From Nitrospira sp. (GTDB lineage: Bacteria; Nitrospirota; Nitrospiria; Nitrospirales; Nitrospiraceae): DNA of 64,000 nucleotides. Location of the stretch: contig CP060501.1 of assembly GCA_024760545.1 (NCBI GenBank), positions 3,612,036-3,676,035 on the forward strand, written 5' to 3'. Shown here piece by piece: positions 53,622 through 62,609 of the stretch; position 1 is the first letter of the stretch, and every line of letters starts with the position of its first letter. The position numbers were made by a program, and so were the translations under genes. The notes under the pieces are model-generated. The model saw only the letters and a program-made list of their open reading frames with translations, had not been told where the DNA came from and made no database searches.

Positions 53622-54455
53622 GTGATAATCCGGGGACGTGAGGTCGTGGCTCTGCTCCCAGCAGCTGGACAATCTCGTCGATTGGCACCATTACCCTGTA
53701 GTAAAGAGCTATTTCCAATCGGCTTTGGTTCCATTTCTGGGCTCAAGGGGGCTCGACCAAAAGTTGCAAGCCACTACTTGCTGGAGCAGCTAGGAGCAGC
53801 AGGCATCAGCAAGGGCTACATCGTAATTCGAAACGGGAAGTGGGACATTCCTGAGTACTGGGGTAATGGCAGTAGGGTGGGGATGGACCTCGCTTATCTT
53901 GTGATCGAAGGTTCCGACGGACCACCGGACACAATCGATCGGGCGAATGCGTTCGTGCGAGACAAGGTCATTGCATTTGGCTTCCCGGACATACTGTTTC
54001 GTGCGAAGGACGTGTTTCTTAGGCTCCTGGCTCGTCTCGATGAGTGTGGGGCCGACCTTGTGTTAGCTCTATTCCCAGCGCATGACCACAAGGCAATGGA
54101 CATGGTAGACATTGACGCAGGTCACCGTGTGCGGGCCATTCACTTGAAGCCGAAGAAGACTCGCTTGAGATATGCTTGGTTATGCGCTGTGTGGACGCCA
54201 ATTTTTACGGAGTTTCTGCATCAATTCCTGATTCGAGTGAGAAGGGGGCAGACGGCGGGACTGATCGGAAATCATAAGATTGATCCTCAAGGAGACATCC
54301 CGGTCGGAGCCGTGCTGGCCGCGGCGGTGCGTGCTAAACTTAACGTCAAAGGAGTGAAATTCCCAGCGGGTCGATATATCGACATCGGCACCCCGCAGGG
54401 TCTGTCGGGAATTCGAGGTTTTGTTTCCCGTTTCCCGACACCATGCATGACGTAA
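53622..54455 (+). CDS. Sugar-phosphate nucleotidyltransferase-like protein
   Basis: The 277-aa protein starts GTG. The nucleotidyltransferase signature is LLPAAGQSRRLAPLPCSKELFPIG, in which Gly/Arg and the Lys are kept, but the loop is less regular than in RfbA/RfbF. A later IDIGTPQGL ends the fold. It is a nucleotide-sugar or sugar-phosphate activating enzyme or a diverged homologue. It follows the DUF4910 gene by 47 bases in the same locus. Confidence 0.8.
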   Translation: MIIRGREVVALLPAAGQSRRLAPLPCSKELFPIGFGSISGLKGARPKVASHYLLEQLGAAGISKGYIVIRNGKWDIPEYWGNGSRVGMDLAYLVIEGSDGPPDTIDRANAFVRDKVIAFGFPDILFRAKDVFLRLLARLDECGADLVLALFPAHDHKAMDMVDIDAGHRVRAIHLKPKKTRLRYAWLCAVWTPIFTEFLHQFLIRVRRGQTAGLIGNHKIDPQGDIPVGAVLAAAVRAKLNVKGVKFPAGRYIDIGTPQGLSGIRGFVSRFPTPCMT

Positions 54456-54556
54456 CTCAAGAGGAAGGGGCAGGAGTGTTTGGAGAGAGCTATACGGTTC
54501 CGAAGTTGCCGAGCTGGCGTGTAAAAAGACACCCGTAGTTACACTGAGTAATGATT

Positions 54557-54570
54557 GGTAAGATATTACC
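54557..54570. promoter_or_regulatory. Hairpin-forming repeat before the OPX genes
   Basis: GGTAA-GATA-TTACC is a perfect 5-bp inverted repeat about 115 bp before the first polysaccharide export gene. Weak promoter-like hexamers follow (TTGAGT at about 54626 and TATGTG 17 bp later). The element could be an operator or a short attenuator. Confidence 0.3.
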
Positions 54571-54685
54571 GGTTCGCGTCTCGGAAATCATGAGATTCAG
54601 GCGATATTGATTCAAAGAGAGATAGTTGAGTAGTGTCATGATAGGGACTATGTGGGTGCTTGAACCAGAGAAGGAGCCAATAATT

Positions 54686-55432
54686 ATGAAACGCACCCTC
54701 TATATCAGTACGGTCTTGCTATCGTTGGGATTCGGTGCAGGCTTGGGATTGTGTGAAACTCCGACAAGCGCGCCGGCCGCACCGGGAAAATTGAAGACTG
54801 ACACGGCACTGTCTGTTCCGCTTGCGGGCCAGGGTGAAAAGGTGGCAGCTCAGATGAACAAAGAGGCTCCTGCCGTAACACAATTGATGGAAAAGCCCTC
54901 GAACGCCGTGAGCAGCGAATACGTCATCGGCGCCGAAGATGTCCTGGACATTACTGTCTGGAGGAATCCTGACCTGTCGAGACAAGTACAGGTTCGTCCC
55001 GATGGCAGAATCTCTATGCCGATCATCCGGGATGTGGTGGCTGTGGGAAAGACGCCCACGCAACTGGCAGAGGAATTGACGAACAAATTGAAAGAATATG
55101 TCCAAAACCCCGTCGTTGCCGTGACTTTGAAAGACGTCAATAGTTCCAACATTTTCCTGCTCGGTGAAGTGGCTCACCCTGGAAAGTATCCGCTGAAAAG
55201 TAAAACGACGCTCCTGCAGGGGATTACCATCGCAGGCGGATTCAAAGAGACCGCGGCACGAAATCAAATCGTCATTTTTCGGTTTACAGAAACCGCCCCA
55301 GGAATGAAACGGTTCACGGCGAGCTATGACGATATCGTGCTGCGCAGTGGAATCAGCGACAATTTTGAACTCAAGCCTGGTGATACGCTCGTGGTTCCGA
55401 GTGAGTCGATGGTGGTCTTCCCTGGTCGATAG
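54686..55432 (+). CDS. Polysaccharide export outer-membrane protein (OPX, Wza-type)
   Basis: From the ATG 54686, nine bases after AAGGAG, the protein is 248 aa. It has a Sec signal peptide and then YVIGAEDVLDITVWRNPDLS, the poly-export domain start, followed by RPDGRISMPIIRDVVAVG and an SLBB-like part (FLLGEVAHPGKYPL). The Cys near residue 24 (GLGLCET) does not make a good lipobox, so this OPX may be secreted rather than lipid-anchored. OPX proteins form the outer-membrane exit for capsule or exopolysaccharide. Confidence 0.9.
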   Translation: MKRTLYISTVLLSLGFGAGLGLCETPTSAPAAPGKLKTDTALSVPLAGQGEKVAAQMNKEAPAVTQLMEKPSNAVSSEYVIGAEDVLDITVWRNPDLSRQVQVRPDGRISMPIIRDVVAVGKTPTQLAEELTNKLKEYVQNPVVAVTLKDVNSSNIFLLGEVAHPGKYPLKSKTTLLQGITIAGGFKETAARNQIVIFRFTETAPGMKRFTASYDDIVLRSGISDNFELKPGDTLVVPSESMVVFPGR

Positions 55433-55453
55433 GGAACGCCGGAAAGGATTGCT

Positions 55454-56104
55454 GTGGACAATTACGCGCATTGGACAGGAAAGCCAGGGCGGCATCTGCC
55501 AGTACTGAGAGCACTGTCGATTGGGTTCTTGTTGTGCTTAGTCGTCGTCCAATCCGGTTGTCTGGGACCGGTGACATCGAGAGAATACAAGGCATCCGAC
55601 GTTCCGACCGAATTTCTTCTCGGTTCTGAAGATCAGATAGAGATCAATGTGTGGAAGAATCCGGATCTGTCAAGAGTCACCTTGATCCGGCCGGATGGAT
55701 ATGTTTCGATGCCGATCATTGGAGATGTTCAGGCAGCGGGTCTCACGGCGGAGGCTCTCGCTGCACAGATTACCGAGCGCCTTAAGGGGTACATTCAGAA
55801 TCCTTCCGTGTCGGTGAACGTCAAGGAGCTGAATAGTTATTCAGTGTTTGTCTTGGGCGAAGTCGCCAAACCCGGTAAATATCAGCTCAAGTCCTATGTG
55901 ACGGTGCTTCAGGCTATTTCAATGGCCGGAGGCTTTACAAATTACGCGAGTAAGAATAAGTTGCAGGTGGTGCGAGTGATCGAAAGCCCTGGCCACAAAC
56001 GACAAGAGATCCATATCCCTTTGCGTTACGATGATCTCGTCAGTGGGCGTGGAGAGCCCGGCAATATTGTGCTGGCTTCCGGCGATACGCTTGTTGTACC
56101 TTGA
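55454..56104 (+). CDS. Second OPX (Wza-type) lipoprotein
   Basis: The 216-aa protein starts GTG. It has a lipobox-like VVQSGCLGP (Cys about 36), and the same order of motifs as the gene before it: LLGSEDQIEINVWKNPDLS, RPDGYVSMPIIGDVQAAG and VFVLGEVAKPGKYQL. It lies 21 bases after the first OPX gene. The pair looks like a tandem duplication with split roles, one lipid-anchored and one not. No polysaccharide copolymerase is seen between them. Confidence 0.9.
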   Translation: MDNYAHWTGKPGRHLPVLRALSIGFLLCLVVVQSGCLGPVTSREYKASDVPTEFLLGSEDQIEINVWKNPDLSRVTLIRPDGYVSMPIIGDVQAAGLTAEALAAQITERLKGYIQNPSVSVNVKELNSYSVFVLGEVAKPGKYQLKSYVTVLQAISMAGGFTNYASKNKLQVVRVIESPGHKRQEIHIPLRYDDLVSGRGEPGNIVLASGDTLVVP

Positions 56105-56220
56105 TCGCCGTGACGCAATTTACCTGACATGCCCTGATGTTGTCTCCAGTAGGGGTGCTTAGCAGAGCCGGATTGGTTTATTGAGATTCGGCCTGGTGCT
56201 AGCGGCTCCCAGATGAAGGA

Positions 56221-57492
56221 ATGGTAGTGATTCGATTGTGGTGTCGCAGGTGTGCCTGGCTCGGCCGATCGCTCAAGCTTGGAGTCGCGTTCGCGCTTGT
56301 CTGTGGCGGATTGCCGCTGGCATCGGTTCAGGCAGAGACAAAGATTGTTCCCTCCATGAATGTGACAGGGCGTTATGACAGTAACATATGGGGTCGGCCA
56401 TCACAGCTCTTACCCGCGGGCACGCAGCAAGGTGATTTTGTGGCGAGCACGGGGGGAGACGTACGCCTATTGCATGAGACACGAGACCTCGAAGCGAATA
56501 TCGCCGTCGGAGGAAGCTTCAATGCCTATGCGGATAATTCAAACCTGAATTATTTTAACGCGCATGTGAGGGGCTATGTCACGTTGGATCGATGGGTTGA
56601 TCAGTTCGTGAGGGGAGCGCGGTTGCAAATCGTCGAGAATTTTAGTTATACGCCTGAAACTCCCGGTTTTATTTCAGGGGTGCGGGAGACCGTGGTTAGC
56701 AGCGATGGGTTCTTTCGTGGTATCCAGGGATTCCGGGCGAACACGTTCATCAACACGACATCCGTCACTGGCTCATATCCGGTGTCGAGAGACCTTTCTT
56801 TAGAAGGCGGTTACACGTTCGGACTTCGGAGGGTGGGTAGGATTGTAGGGGGGGACACACCCGGCGTCAGCTTCTTCGATACAAATACGCACACCTGGTT
56901 CGGAGGGCCTCGGTATCAACTGACCAGAAACGACAGCATAGCGGCCGTGTATCGACAGACGTTCATGCTACAGTCACGAGCCGAAGGCGGCAGGTTATTC
57001 AGTACCACTCTGGTGACGCTGGCAGGCGATTACACCAAGGTGTTCCAGGAGTGGAAGCTTAGTATTGAAGGAGGGGTGACGTTTGTCGAACCGGCCGGTC
57101 GGACATTTCCATCCGGGTCCATCCACATTACAACCCAACCTGAGCGAGATACGGTACTCAGAGCAGTGATTTCACGGGAAGCTAGGCCATCTTATTTTTT
57201 ACAGGGTGGAGCGACGATCAGCCATCTTGGATTGGTAGGGATCAGCCATCGGCTCCATGAACGGCTCACTGCCGATGGGAGTGCAGCGTATGGCTATAAC
57301 CAACTGTTTCCCAATACCAATCAGACGTTTCAGAACTTCACTGCGTTGGCGAAGCTTAGTTACAAAATAACCAGGAGTATCATAGGAGATCTTTCATATA
57401 CCTACACGACCATCAAGAGTGATCAAAGCACACTCGACTACATGTACTCGCGCCATCAAGTTGGATTTTTCCTAAGAGCTGAATGGAATTAG
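56221..57492 (+). CDS. Outer-membrane beta-barrel protein of the polysaccharide locus
   Basis: The 423-aa protein has a signal peptide ending ASVQAE. The mature part is rich in alternating hydrophobic and polar strands with aromatic girdles (VTGRYDSNIWG, FSYTPETPGF, GDLSYTYTTIKS) and ends in a strand with Trp at the C-terminus (FFLRAEWN). This fits a beta-barrel, possibly of the PEP-CTERM/EPS-associated type (TIGR03016-like). It may serve as the polysaccharide porin beside the OPX proteins. It follows them in the same direction. Confidence 0.8.
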   Translation: MVVIRLWCRRCAWLGRSLKLGVAFALVCGGLPLASVQAETKIVPSMNVTGRYDSNIWGRPSQLLPAGTQQGDFVASTGGDVRLLHETRDLEANIAVGGSFNAYADNSNLNYFNAHVRGYVTLDRWVDQFVRGARLQIVENFSYTPETPGFISGVRETVVSSDGFFRGIQGFRANTFINTTSVTGSYPVSRDLSLEGGYTFGLRRVGRIVGGDTPGVSFFDTNTHTWFGGPRYQLTRNDSIAAVYRQTFMLQSRAEGGRLFSTTLVTLAGDYTKVFQEWKLSIEGGVTFVEPAGRTFPSGSIHITTQPERDTVLRAVISREARPSYFLQGGATISHLGLVGISHRLHERLTADGSAAYGYNQLFPNTNQTFQNFTALAKLSYKITRSIIGDLSYTYTTIKSDQSTLDYMYSRHQVGFFLRAEWN

Positions 57493-57504
57493 TATAAGCT
57501 TGGG

Positions 57505-57536
57505 ATCCCACCCTCAAGCAGAGGCTTCAGTGGGAT
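57505..57536 (+). terminator. Structured element after the beta-barrel gene, possible terminator
   Basis: ATCCCAC (57505-57511) and GTGGGAT (57530-57536) are perfect 7-bp inverted arms. Inside them CCTC/GAGG can add a second stem. A TTTCCGG and a later TTTT follow, but no clean U-run. It starts 13 bp after the stop codon. It could end the OPX-barrel transcript or be the kind of pause that the antiterminator lets polymerase pass. Confidence 0.4.
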
Positions 57537-57703
57537 TTCCGGATGTGTTTTCCGCTAAATCCTAAACGATATTCCTCGTCTTACTTGGCCACGACGCTGT
57601 TATCTGGGCCGTTCCTCCATACAGAGGTCATTCTTGCTGGGAAAGTAGTCGCGCCTTCAAGGTTGTTATTCTCGAGACATACTGAGATTCAAGGAATTCT
57701 AGA

Positions 57704-58639
57704 ATGGAATTCTCTCAATTGACAGGCCGGAAAATATTTGTGACCGGTGCGGCCGGATTCATCGGTTCGCATTTATGCCGCACGCTTCGTAACCGAGGTG
57801 TCGAAGTCCATGGCGTTTCACGGGCTGTTCAAGTGAATACTGAAGCCGGCATACAGTGGTGGCACGGCGACCTCGCGGACATGTCGACCGTGCGGAATCT
57901 TCTGGGCAGGATCAAACCCGATATCGTTTTCCACTTGGCAAGTCACGTGGCCGGTTCACGGGATTTACAATTAGTCCGGCCGACCTTTGAGAGTAATTTG
58001 GTAAGCACGGTGAACTTGCTGACGGTTGCTTCAGAAATAGGCTGTGAGCGGATCGTCTTGACGGGTTCGTTGGAAGAGCCGGTAATCGATGGAGGCGAGA
58101 CCGTCCCATGTTCTCCGTATGCGGCCGCGAAGTGGGCGAGCAGCTGCTATGCGAGCATGTTTCACGCGCTATACCGGACTCCTGTCGTGATGGCACGGCT
58201 GTTCATGGTGTATGGGCCTGGACAAAGGGATGTGAACAAATTGATTCCATATGTGACCCTGTCTCTCTTAAACGGGCAACCACCGAAGCTCGGTAGCGGG
58301 CAGCGTCAAATAGATTGGATCTACGTTGAAGACGTCGTGGAGGGGTTGCTTGCAGCCGGCCTAGCTCCGAACGCGGAAGGGCGTACGGTCGATGTAGGTT
58401 CAGGCACCCTGGTGTCGATTCGGGCGATTGTCGAGGAATTGGCCGATCGGATAGACTCTCAGGTAGAGCTATTGTGGGGCGCGCTTCCCGACAGGCCGAT
58501 GGAGCAGACTCGTGTTGCCAATATTGCGGGAACATATGACATCATAGGGTGGAAGCCGAGGATTCCCTTATCGATGGGGTTGGAACGGACGGTGAATTGG
58601 TATAGGGAAGAAGGTAGGTCACTTTCTAAGACATGTTGA
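57704..58639 (+). CDS. NAD-dependent epimerase/dehydratase (extended SDR), second
   Basis: The 311-aa protein has the NAD loop VTGAAGFIGSHL near residue 14 and the catalytic Tyr and Lys in YAAAK. SLEEPV replaces the more usual Ser-x-x pattern near residue 127, and the protein keeps VVMARLFMVYGPGQRD, the C-terminal substrate lobe of GDP/UDP-sugar SDRs. It is a nucleotide-sugar 4-epimerase, dehydratase or reductase. It precedes the ABC-permease gene across a structured 278-bp gap. Confidence 0.88.
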   Translation: MEFSQLTGRKIFVTGAAGFIGSHLCRTLRNRGVEVHGVSRAVQVNTEAGIQWWHGDLADMSTVRNLLGRIKPDIVFHLASHVAGSRDLQLVRPTFESNLVSTVNLLTVASEIGCERIVLTGSLEEPVIDGGETVPCSPYAAAKWASSCYASMFHALYRTPVVMARLFMVYGPGQRDVNKLIPYVTLSLLNGQPPKLGSGQRQIDWIYVEDVVEGLLAAGLAPNAEGRTVDVGSGTLVSIRAIVEELADRIDSQVELLWGALPDRPMEQTRVANIAGTYDIIGWKPRIPLSMGLERTVNWYREEGRSLSKTC

Positions 58640-58777
58640 AACGGATTGCTTTTCATATGCGCATCAGATCGATCATAGTCTGACATCTCCAACCCGGCGC
58701 GCCGTGCATCATCAACCGATGCCTGTCCTTTGTGATTTAGGTAGCGCCAATGCGACAAAAGCTTATGATAAGGTCTA

Positions 58778-58811
58778 ACCGGAGCCACGGCTTGGCCGGT
58801 GCTGCTCCGGT
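58778..58811 (+). repeat. 8-bp stem-loop in the Wzm leader (first)
   Basis: ACCGGAGC (58778-58785) and GCTCCGGT (58804-58811) are a perfect 8-bp inverted repeat with an 18-nt loop that can itself pair (GGC/GCC). It is the first of two strong stems in the leader of the ABC-permease gene. Confidence 0.5.
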
Positions 58812-58838
58812 ATGAACTGTGTTGGTGTCGGGATATGT

Positions 58839-58863
58839 CTGAACGCCAAAACAAAGCGTTCAG
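58839..58863 (+). repeat. 8-bp stem-loop in the Wzm leader (second)
   Basis: CTGAACGC (58839-58846) and GCGTTCAG (58856-58863) form a perfect 8-bp stem around CAAAACAAA. The end is 54 bases before the ATG. There is no U-run after it, so a terminator is unlikely. With the first stem it may be an RNA control element or a pause site. Confidence 0.5.
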
Positions 58864-58917
58864 GCCTTAAAACTTCTGGTACTCAGCCGCATTATAAGTA
58901 TCTATACGAGGTATTTG

Positions 58918-59748
58918 ATGGAAGGCAATGCTCAGATTATTCGGATCACGGCGACCAAAGGGTGGGTGGCCCTGCAACTAAAAGAGTTATGGGCTTATCG
59001 TGAATTGCTCTACTTTTTGATTTGGCGTGATGTGAAGGTGCGGTACAAGCAGACGGCGCTCGGCGCAGCGTGGGCCATTATTCAACCCGTGTTCACGATG
59101 ATCGTCTTTAGCGTTTTCTTTGGGCGATTGGGAAAGATTCCTTCCGACGGAGTCCCCTATCCGCTCTTCGCATATGCGGCCCTGGTTCCATGGACGTTCT
59201 TTTCTCAGGGGCTGAGCCAAGCGTCCAACAGCTTAGTTGGAAGCGGGAATCTGATCAAAAAAGTCTATTTCCCCAGGCTGTCCGTCCCCATCGCGGCGGT
59301 GACCTCCGGCCTTATTGATTTTGCGATTGCTTTTATCGTGCTGCTCGGGATGATACTGTATTACGGTATCACTCCCACCCTCAACGTCGTTTGGCTTCCG
59401 TTCTTGCTTCTGCTCACACTGATAACGTCGCTCGGTGTCTCGCTCTGGCTTTCCGCCTTGAATGTTCAGTTTCGCGATGTCCGTCATGCAATCCCTTTTC
59501 TGACTCAATTCTGGCTCTTCGCAACTCCCATCGCGTATCCGAGCAGTCTATTGTCCGAACCGTGGAGGACGCTGTATAGCATCAATCCGATGGTCGGAGT
59601 GGTTGAGGGATTTCGTTGGGCGCTGCTTGGGACGGACACCGCCCCAGGGCCGATGATCATTGTTTCAGCGCTGGCCGCGCTGGCCATTTTGGTGAGCGGA
59701 ACGTTCTACTTCCGGCGTTTAGAAAAAACGTTTGCGGATGTGATTTGA
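58918..59748 (+). CDS. wzm: ABC-2 polysaccharide exporter permease (Wzm/KpsM type)
   Basis: From the ATG 58918 (six bases after ACGAGG) the protein is 276 aa. It has six transmembrane helices and the conserved start LKELWAYRELLYFLIWRDVKVRYKQTALGAAWAIIQP, written here across residues 22-58. This is the N-terminal amphipathic region of TagG/Wzm permeases. LIKKVYFPRLSVPIA and NPMVGVVEGFRWA are further marks. It forms the inner-membrane path for lipid-linked polysaccharide together with the ATPase at 62.6 kb. Confidence 0.92.
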   Translation: MEGNAQIIRITATKGWVALQLKELWAYRELLYFLIWRDVKVRYKQTALGAAWAIIQPVFTMIVFSVFFGRLGKIPSDGVPYPLFAYAALVPWTFFSQGLSQASNSLVGSGNLIKKVYFPRLSVPIAAVTSGLIDFAIAFIVLLGMILYYGITPTLNVVWLPFLLLLTLITSLGVSLWLSALNVQFRDVRHAIPFLTQFWLFATPIAYPSSLLSEPWRTLYSINPMVGVVEGFRWALLGTDTAPGPMIIVSALAALAILVSGTFYFRRLEKTFADVI

Positions 59749-59757
59749 GCACCGGGG

Positions 59758-60924
59758 ATGAAAGTAACAGTCATAGATGACATCAGCCGCTTTTATGAAC
59801 TGAGAAAGGCGTGGAATGCTGTCTATGCTGTCGATCCTGATGTAACCGCCTTTGATTCATGGGCCTGGCTTTGTGGATGGTTAGAAAGTACTCCTCGCAA
59901 ATGGCTGGTGTTGGGGGTCCAACAAGATGATCCACAGCCATGTGTTCAAGAAAATCACATGCGGGAGGTTTCCACTCATAGTGCGAGCGAGAGCACACCG
60001 TATGTGGCGTTTATGGCTTTTTCAGCCCGCACGAAAGAGTCGAGGAACATCTTATCGATGGGGGGCTATCCCCATGCAGATCACACAGGATTTGTGTGTT
60101 TGCCCGAGTATGTTGCAGAAGCCATTCCTGCCATGGCGGTCTTCGTAAGGGAACAGCTGGAATGGGACACACTCCAGTTGTTGAACGTATTTGACCCACG
60201 CTTGGATCTTTTTGTTAAACATTTATCTTCAAAGCGGATCAGCATTCAGGAAACGAAGGGACCTTCATGTCCGTATATTCCGTTGCCTGAAAGTTGGGAT
60301 CAGTACTTCAATACGGTGCTGGGCAGCAGCACCCGCAGGGGTTTAAGAAATGACCTCAATAAGATCAGGCGCCTTGAGGGTTTTCATGTGACCGAAATCC
60401 AGCGCGGCAACGCGGAGTCTCACATTGAAACACTGCTGTCGCTTTGGCAAGCGCGCTGGGGGCTTAAAGATGATGACAACTACATGGATCTTAGACTTGA
60501 AGACGTGATCAATATCAAACGCTCATTCCTCCGCTCCTGCTTCGAAGATGATCGACTGTGGTTGAATATTGTATGGGACGGGGAAACGCCGATTGCAGCG
60601 GGTGCAGTATTTGTCGATACAGTCAGAAAAAACTTCTGCATCTTAAAAATTGCGGCCAATTATCAGTATGCGCAATACTCTCCGGGCAACATCTGGTGCT
60701 TATTTGCGATTCAATACGCAATTGAGAAGGGGTTTAGAATTTGTGACTTTGGAAGGGGAACCGAGAAATACAAGTTTTCCCTTGGATCGGTAGAGAGATT
60801 CAATAAGAACGTGATAGTCGTCCGAACCAGCCCAATCATGAAGTTACTCACGAAGTTGCGAGGCCGATTGCAAATACGGACACGTTTGCAGAAACTGAAA
60901 GGAAGTCGGCCTGTAGTGCACTGA
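59758..60924 (+). CDS. FemAB/BioF2-like GNAT acetyltransferase
   Basis: The 388-aa protein has two GNAT-like halves. The second holds the Acetyltransf_6/BioF2 signature (SSTRRGLRNDLNKIRRLEG, then AAGAVFVDTVRKNFCILKIAANY and ICDFGRGTEKYKFSLG). This family is common in exopolysaccharide and cellulose loci and acylates sugars or amino sugars. It starts nine bases after wzm, so it is likely translated with it. Confidence 0.88.
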   Translation: MKVTVIDDISRFYELRKAWNAVYAVDPDVTAFDSWAWLCGWLESTPRKWLVLGVQQDDPQPCVQENHMREVSTHSASESTPYVAFMAFSARTKESRNILSMGGYPHADHTGFVCLPEYVAEAIPAMAVFVREQLEWDTLQLLNVFDPRLDLFVKHLSSKRISIQETKGPSCPYIPLPESWDQYFNTVLGSSTRRGLRNDLNKIRRLEGFHVTEIQRGNAESHIETLLSLWQARWGLKDDDNYMDLRLEDVINIKRSFLRSCFEDDRLWLNIVWDGETPIAAGAVFVDTVRKNFCILKIAANYQYAQYSPGNIWCLFAIQYAIEKGFRICDFGRGTEKYKFSLGSVERFNKNVIVVRTSPIMKLLTKLRGRLQIRTRLQKLKGSRPVVH

Positions 60925-61166
60925 CGGGGCTCCGGCACATTTCGCACTGCCTCGGTATTGGATTCAACAGCATCGTGCACGTGGACATCGTCACACCCAG
61001 GCTTTGTGTAGCCCCGGGTGAGTCGTGCGAGTTGAAATGATGAACGATAGGTGATGCATGGGACACATGTATGGTGAGCGGACGACGGTGAAAGGCGGAC
61101 CGATTTGTAATTTTGAGTAAGGCGAGAGGTCAGCTCCATATCTTTCTTAGCGTGAGGGGTGGCGCG

Positions 61167-62213
61167 ATGAGGGAGGGTCCAACCAAGCTCTTGTATGCAG
61201 TGCCGAATTTCATCAATGAAAAAGAATATGGGGCGGGTAATTGGAAAGCCGCGGCGGCGAATCGCCTGGCCTTGGATCGGGCCGGAGTTACCTACAAGCA
61301 TATCGTGTTCGATCCGGACAATCCCGCCACATTATTGGAACAGATGGGGCCCGATATTACGCATCTGTTGATGGAGTACAGCGGATGGCCTGAGATTCTG
61401 GAACAGTTGCGGGACAGGCAGCCTCAGACGAAAATATTCGTCCGAACCCATAACGCGGAAGCGTATCATCATTTCCATCGGAAAATTATCGCGTCTAAAC
61501 GGGACTATGTGAGTGTCAAGAATTGGTGGAAGCTCATTCAGTTGGCTCGACGCGATTCGCACTGTCGACAGGCGGCCGACACATTGTTGGGAATCAGTGA
61601 GTGGGACGATCAGCACTATTGGGGATGGTTGCGAGGAAAGGCGAATATCCGATACTTGCCGTACTATTCTCCATGGCCCTATCTTCGACCGGAAGTCGAT
61701 ATTCAAGCCTGGAATCATCGGAGGCGCGCGATCGTATCCATGGGCGGAAATTTCGACCCATCCGGAATTGCCAACTTCGTCAATTTTGACAGACTCGCAA
61801 CAGGGCTTTCCGAGCGGATGGCTGAGCGATGGTCGTACTTATTGACTTGGTGGTCTCAATGGCATCGGAGGGTGCCGAAGGTGAGTGAACACATCGAGAT
61901 CGTGCGTGACTGTCGAGAGCCCTGGGACCTTCTTTGTCAGTCGCGCGCGCTGGCGGTGTTGACCCCATTGGGTTTTGGGTTTAAGACCACGGTCCTCGAT
62001 GGCCTCGCGGCCGGCTGTCATGTCATAGTGCTGTCAAAACTCGCAGATCGGCTCCCGGGCCAAGTGAAAGACCTTTGTCTGGCGGGCGACCCGTCTCGGA
62101 AGCAAGACATCGATAGGTTGGCGGAGGCTCTTTCGGCTCCCCCGAAACCCCACAGCCTTAATCAGCATCTGTATGACAGGGTAGCCGAAGATTTTCGAGC
62201 GATGTTTAGCTGA
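61167..62213 (+). CDS. Glycosyltransferase (GT-B fold)
   Basis: I start at ATG 61167, after GAGGGG, giving 348 aa. The first half has an open GT-B layout (THLLMEYSGWPEIL, FVRTHNAEAYHHFHRK). The donor-side motif LTPLGFGFKTTVLDGLAAGCHVIV (about 270-295) is typical of GT4/GT1-like enzymes, with a Glu/Gly pattern changed from the classic EX7E. It should add one sugar in repeat-unit synthesis. The upstream longer ORF lacks support. Confidence 0.85.
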   Translation: MREGPTKLLYAVPNFINEKEYGAGNWKAAAANRLALDRAGVTYKHIVFDPDNPATLLEQMGPDITHLLMEYSGWPEILEQLRDRQPQTKIFVRTHNAEAYHHFHRKIIASKRDYVSVKNWWKLIQLARRDSHCRQAADTLLGISEWDDQHYWGWLRGKANIRYLPYYSPWPYLRPEVDIQAWNHRRRAIVSMGGNFDPSGIANFVNFDRLATGLSERMAERWSYLLTWWSQWHRRVPKVSEHIEIVRDCREPWDLLCQSRALAVLTPLGFGFKTTVLDGLAAGCHVIVLSKLADRLPGQVKDLCLAGDPSRKQDIDRLAEALSAPPKPHSLNQHLYDRVAEDFRAMFS

Positions 62214-62609
62214 CCGTCATTTCACCGAATGGATTAGGTGTCGCACGGCGCTCTTACTTGCTCATATCTCTTCAGCATCGAGAGCATCACTATCAATCGT
62301 GTCCAAGTCATCGAGTAGAATCAGGGTTCATCATGCTGCAGAGGTTAGACCAAAAGTGGGGCATCGAACGGCTCTTTCTGGGGTTTTAAGGAGTATGCGC
62401 CTGGAGTAAGCGTTTCGGAAGTACGAGGTGGATGATGGGTGGTTGGAAACGGGCTATGGTGGTAGAATTGTTAAGATGTGCGCCCGACGATCCGTTGCGC
62501 ATCTATTCGACTGATTCCCTGTACGGTCCTTGCTGTACTCTCAATGCTTGGGCAAAATCACAGCGTCGAACAACAGTGAACTGAAATGTTACGAAATGGA
62601 TGACCAAAC
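62214..62609. other. Intergenic region before the Wzt gene (396 bp)
   Basis: I see no gene here, only frames of fewer than 40 codons. An imperfect repeat (GATGTGCGC...GCGCATC, about 62475-62504) could fold with one bulge. No good promoter is seen. It may hold a promoter for the ATPase gene, or be part of the long transcript. Confidence 0.5.

Noticed and set aside
58812-59003. 63-codon plus-strand frame across the wzm leader
   Set aside because: It runs through the second stem-loop and into wzm in another frame; no ribosome site or conserved features.
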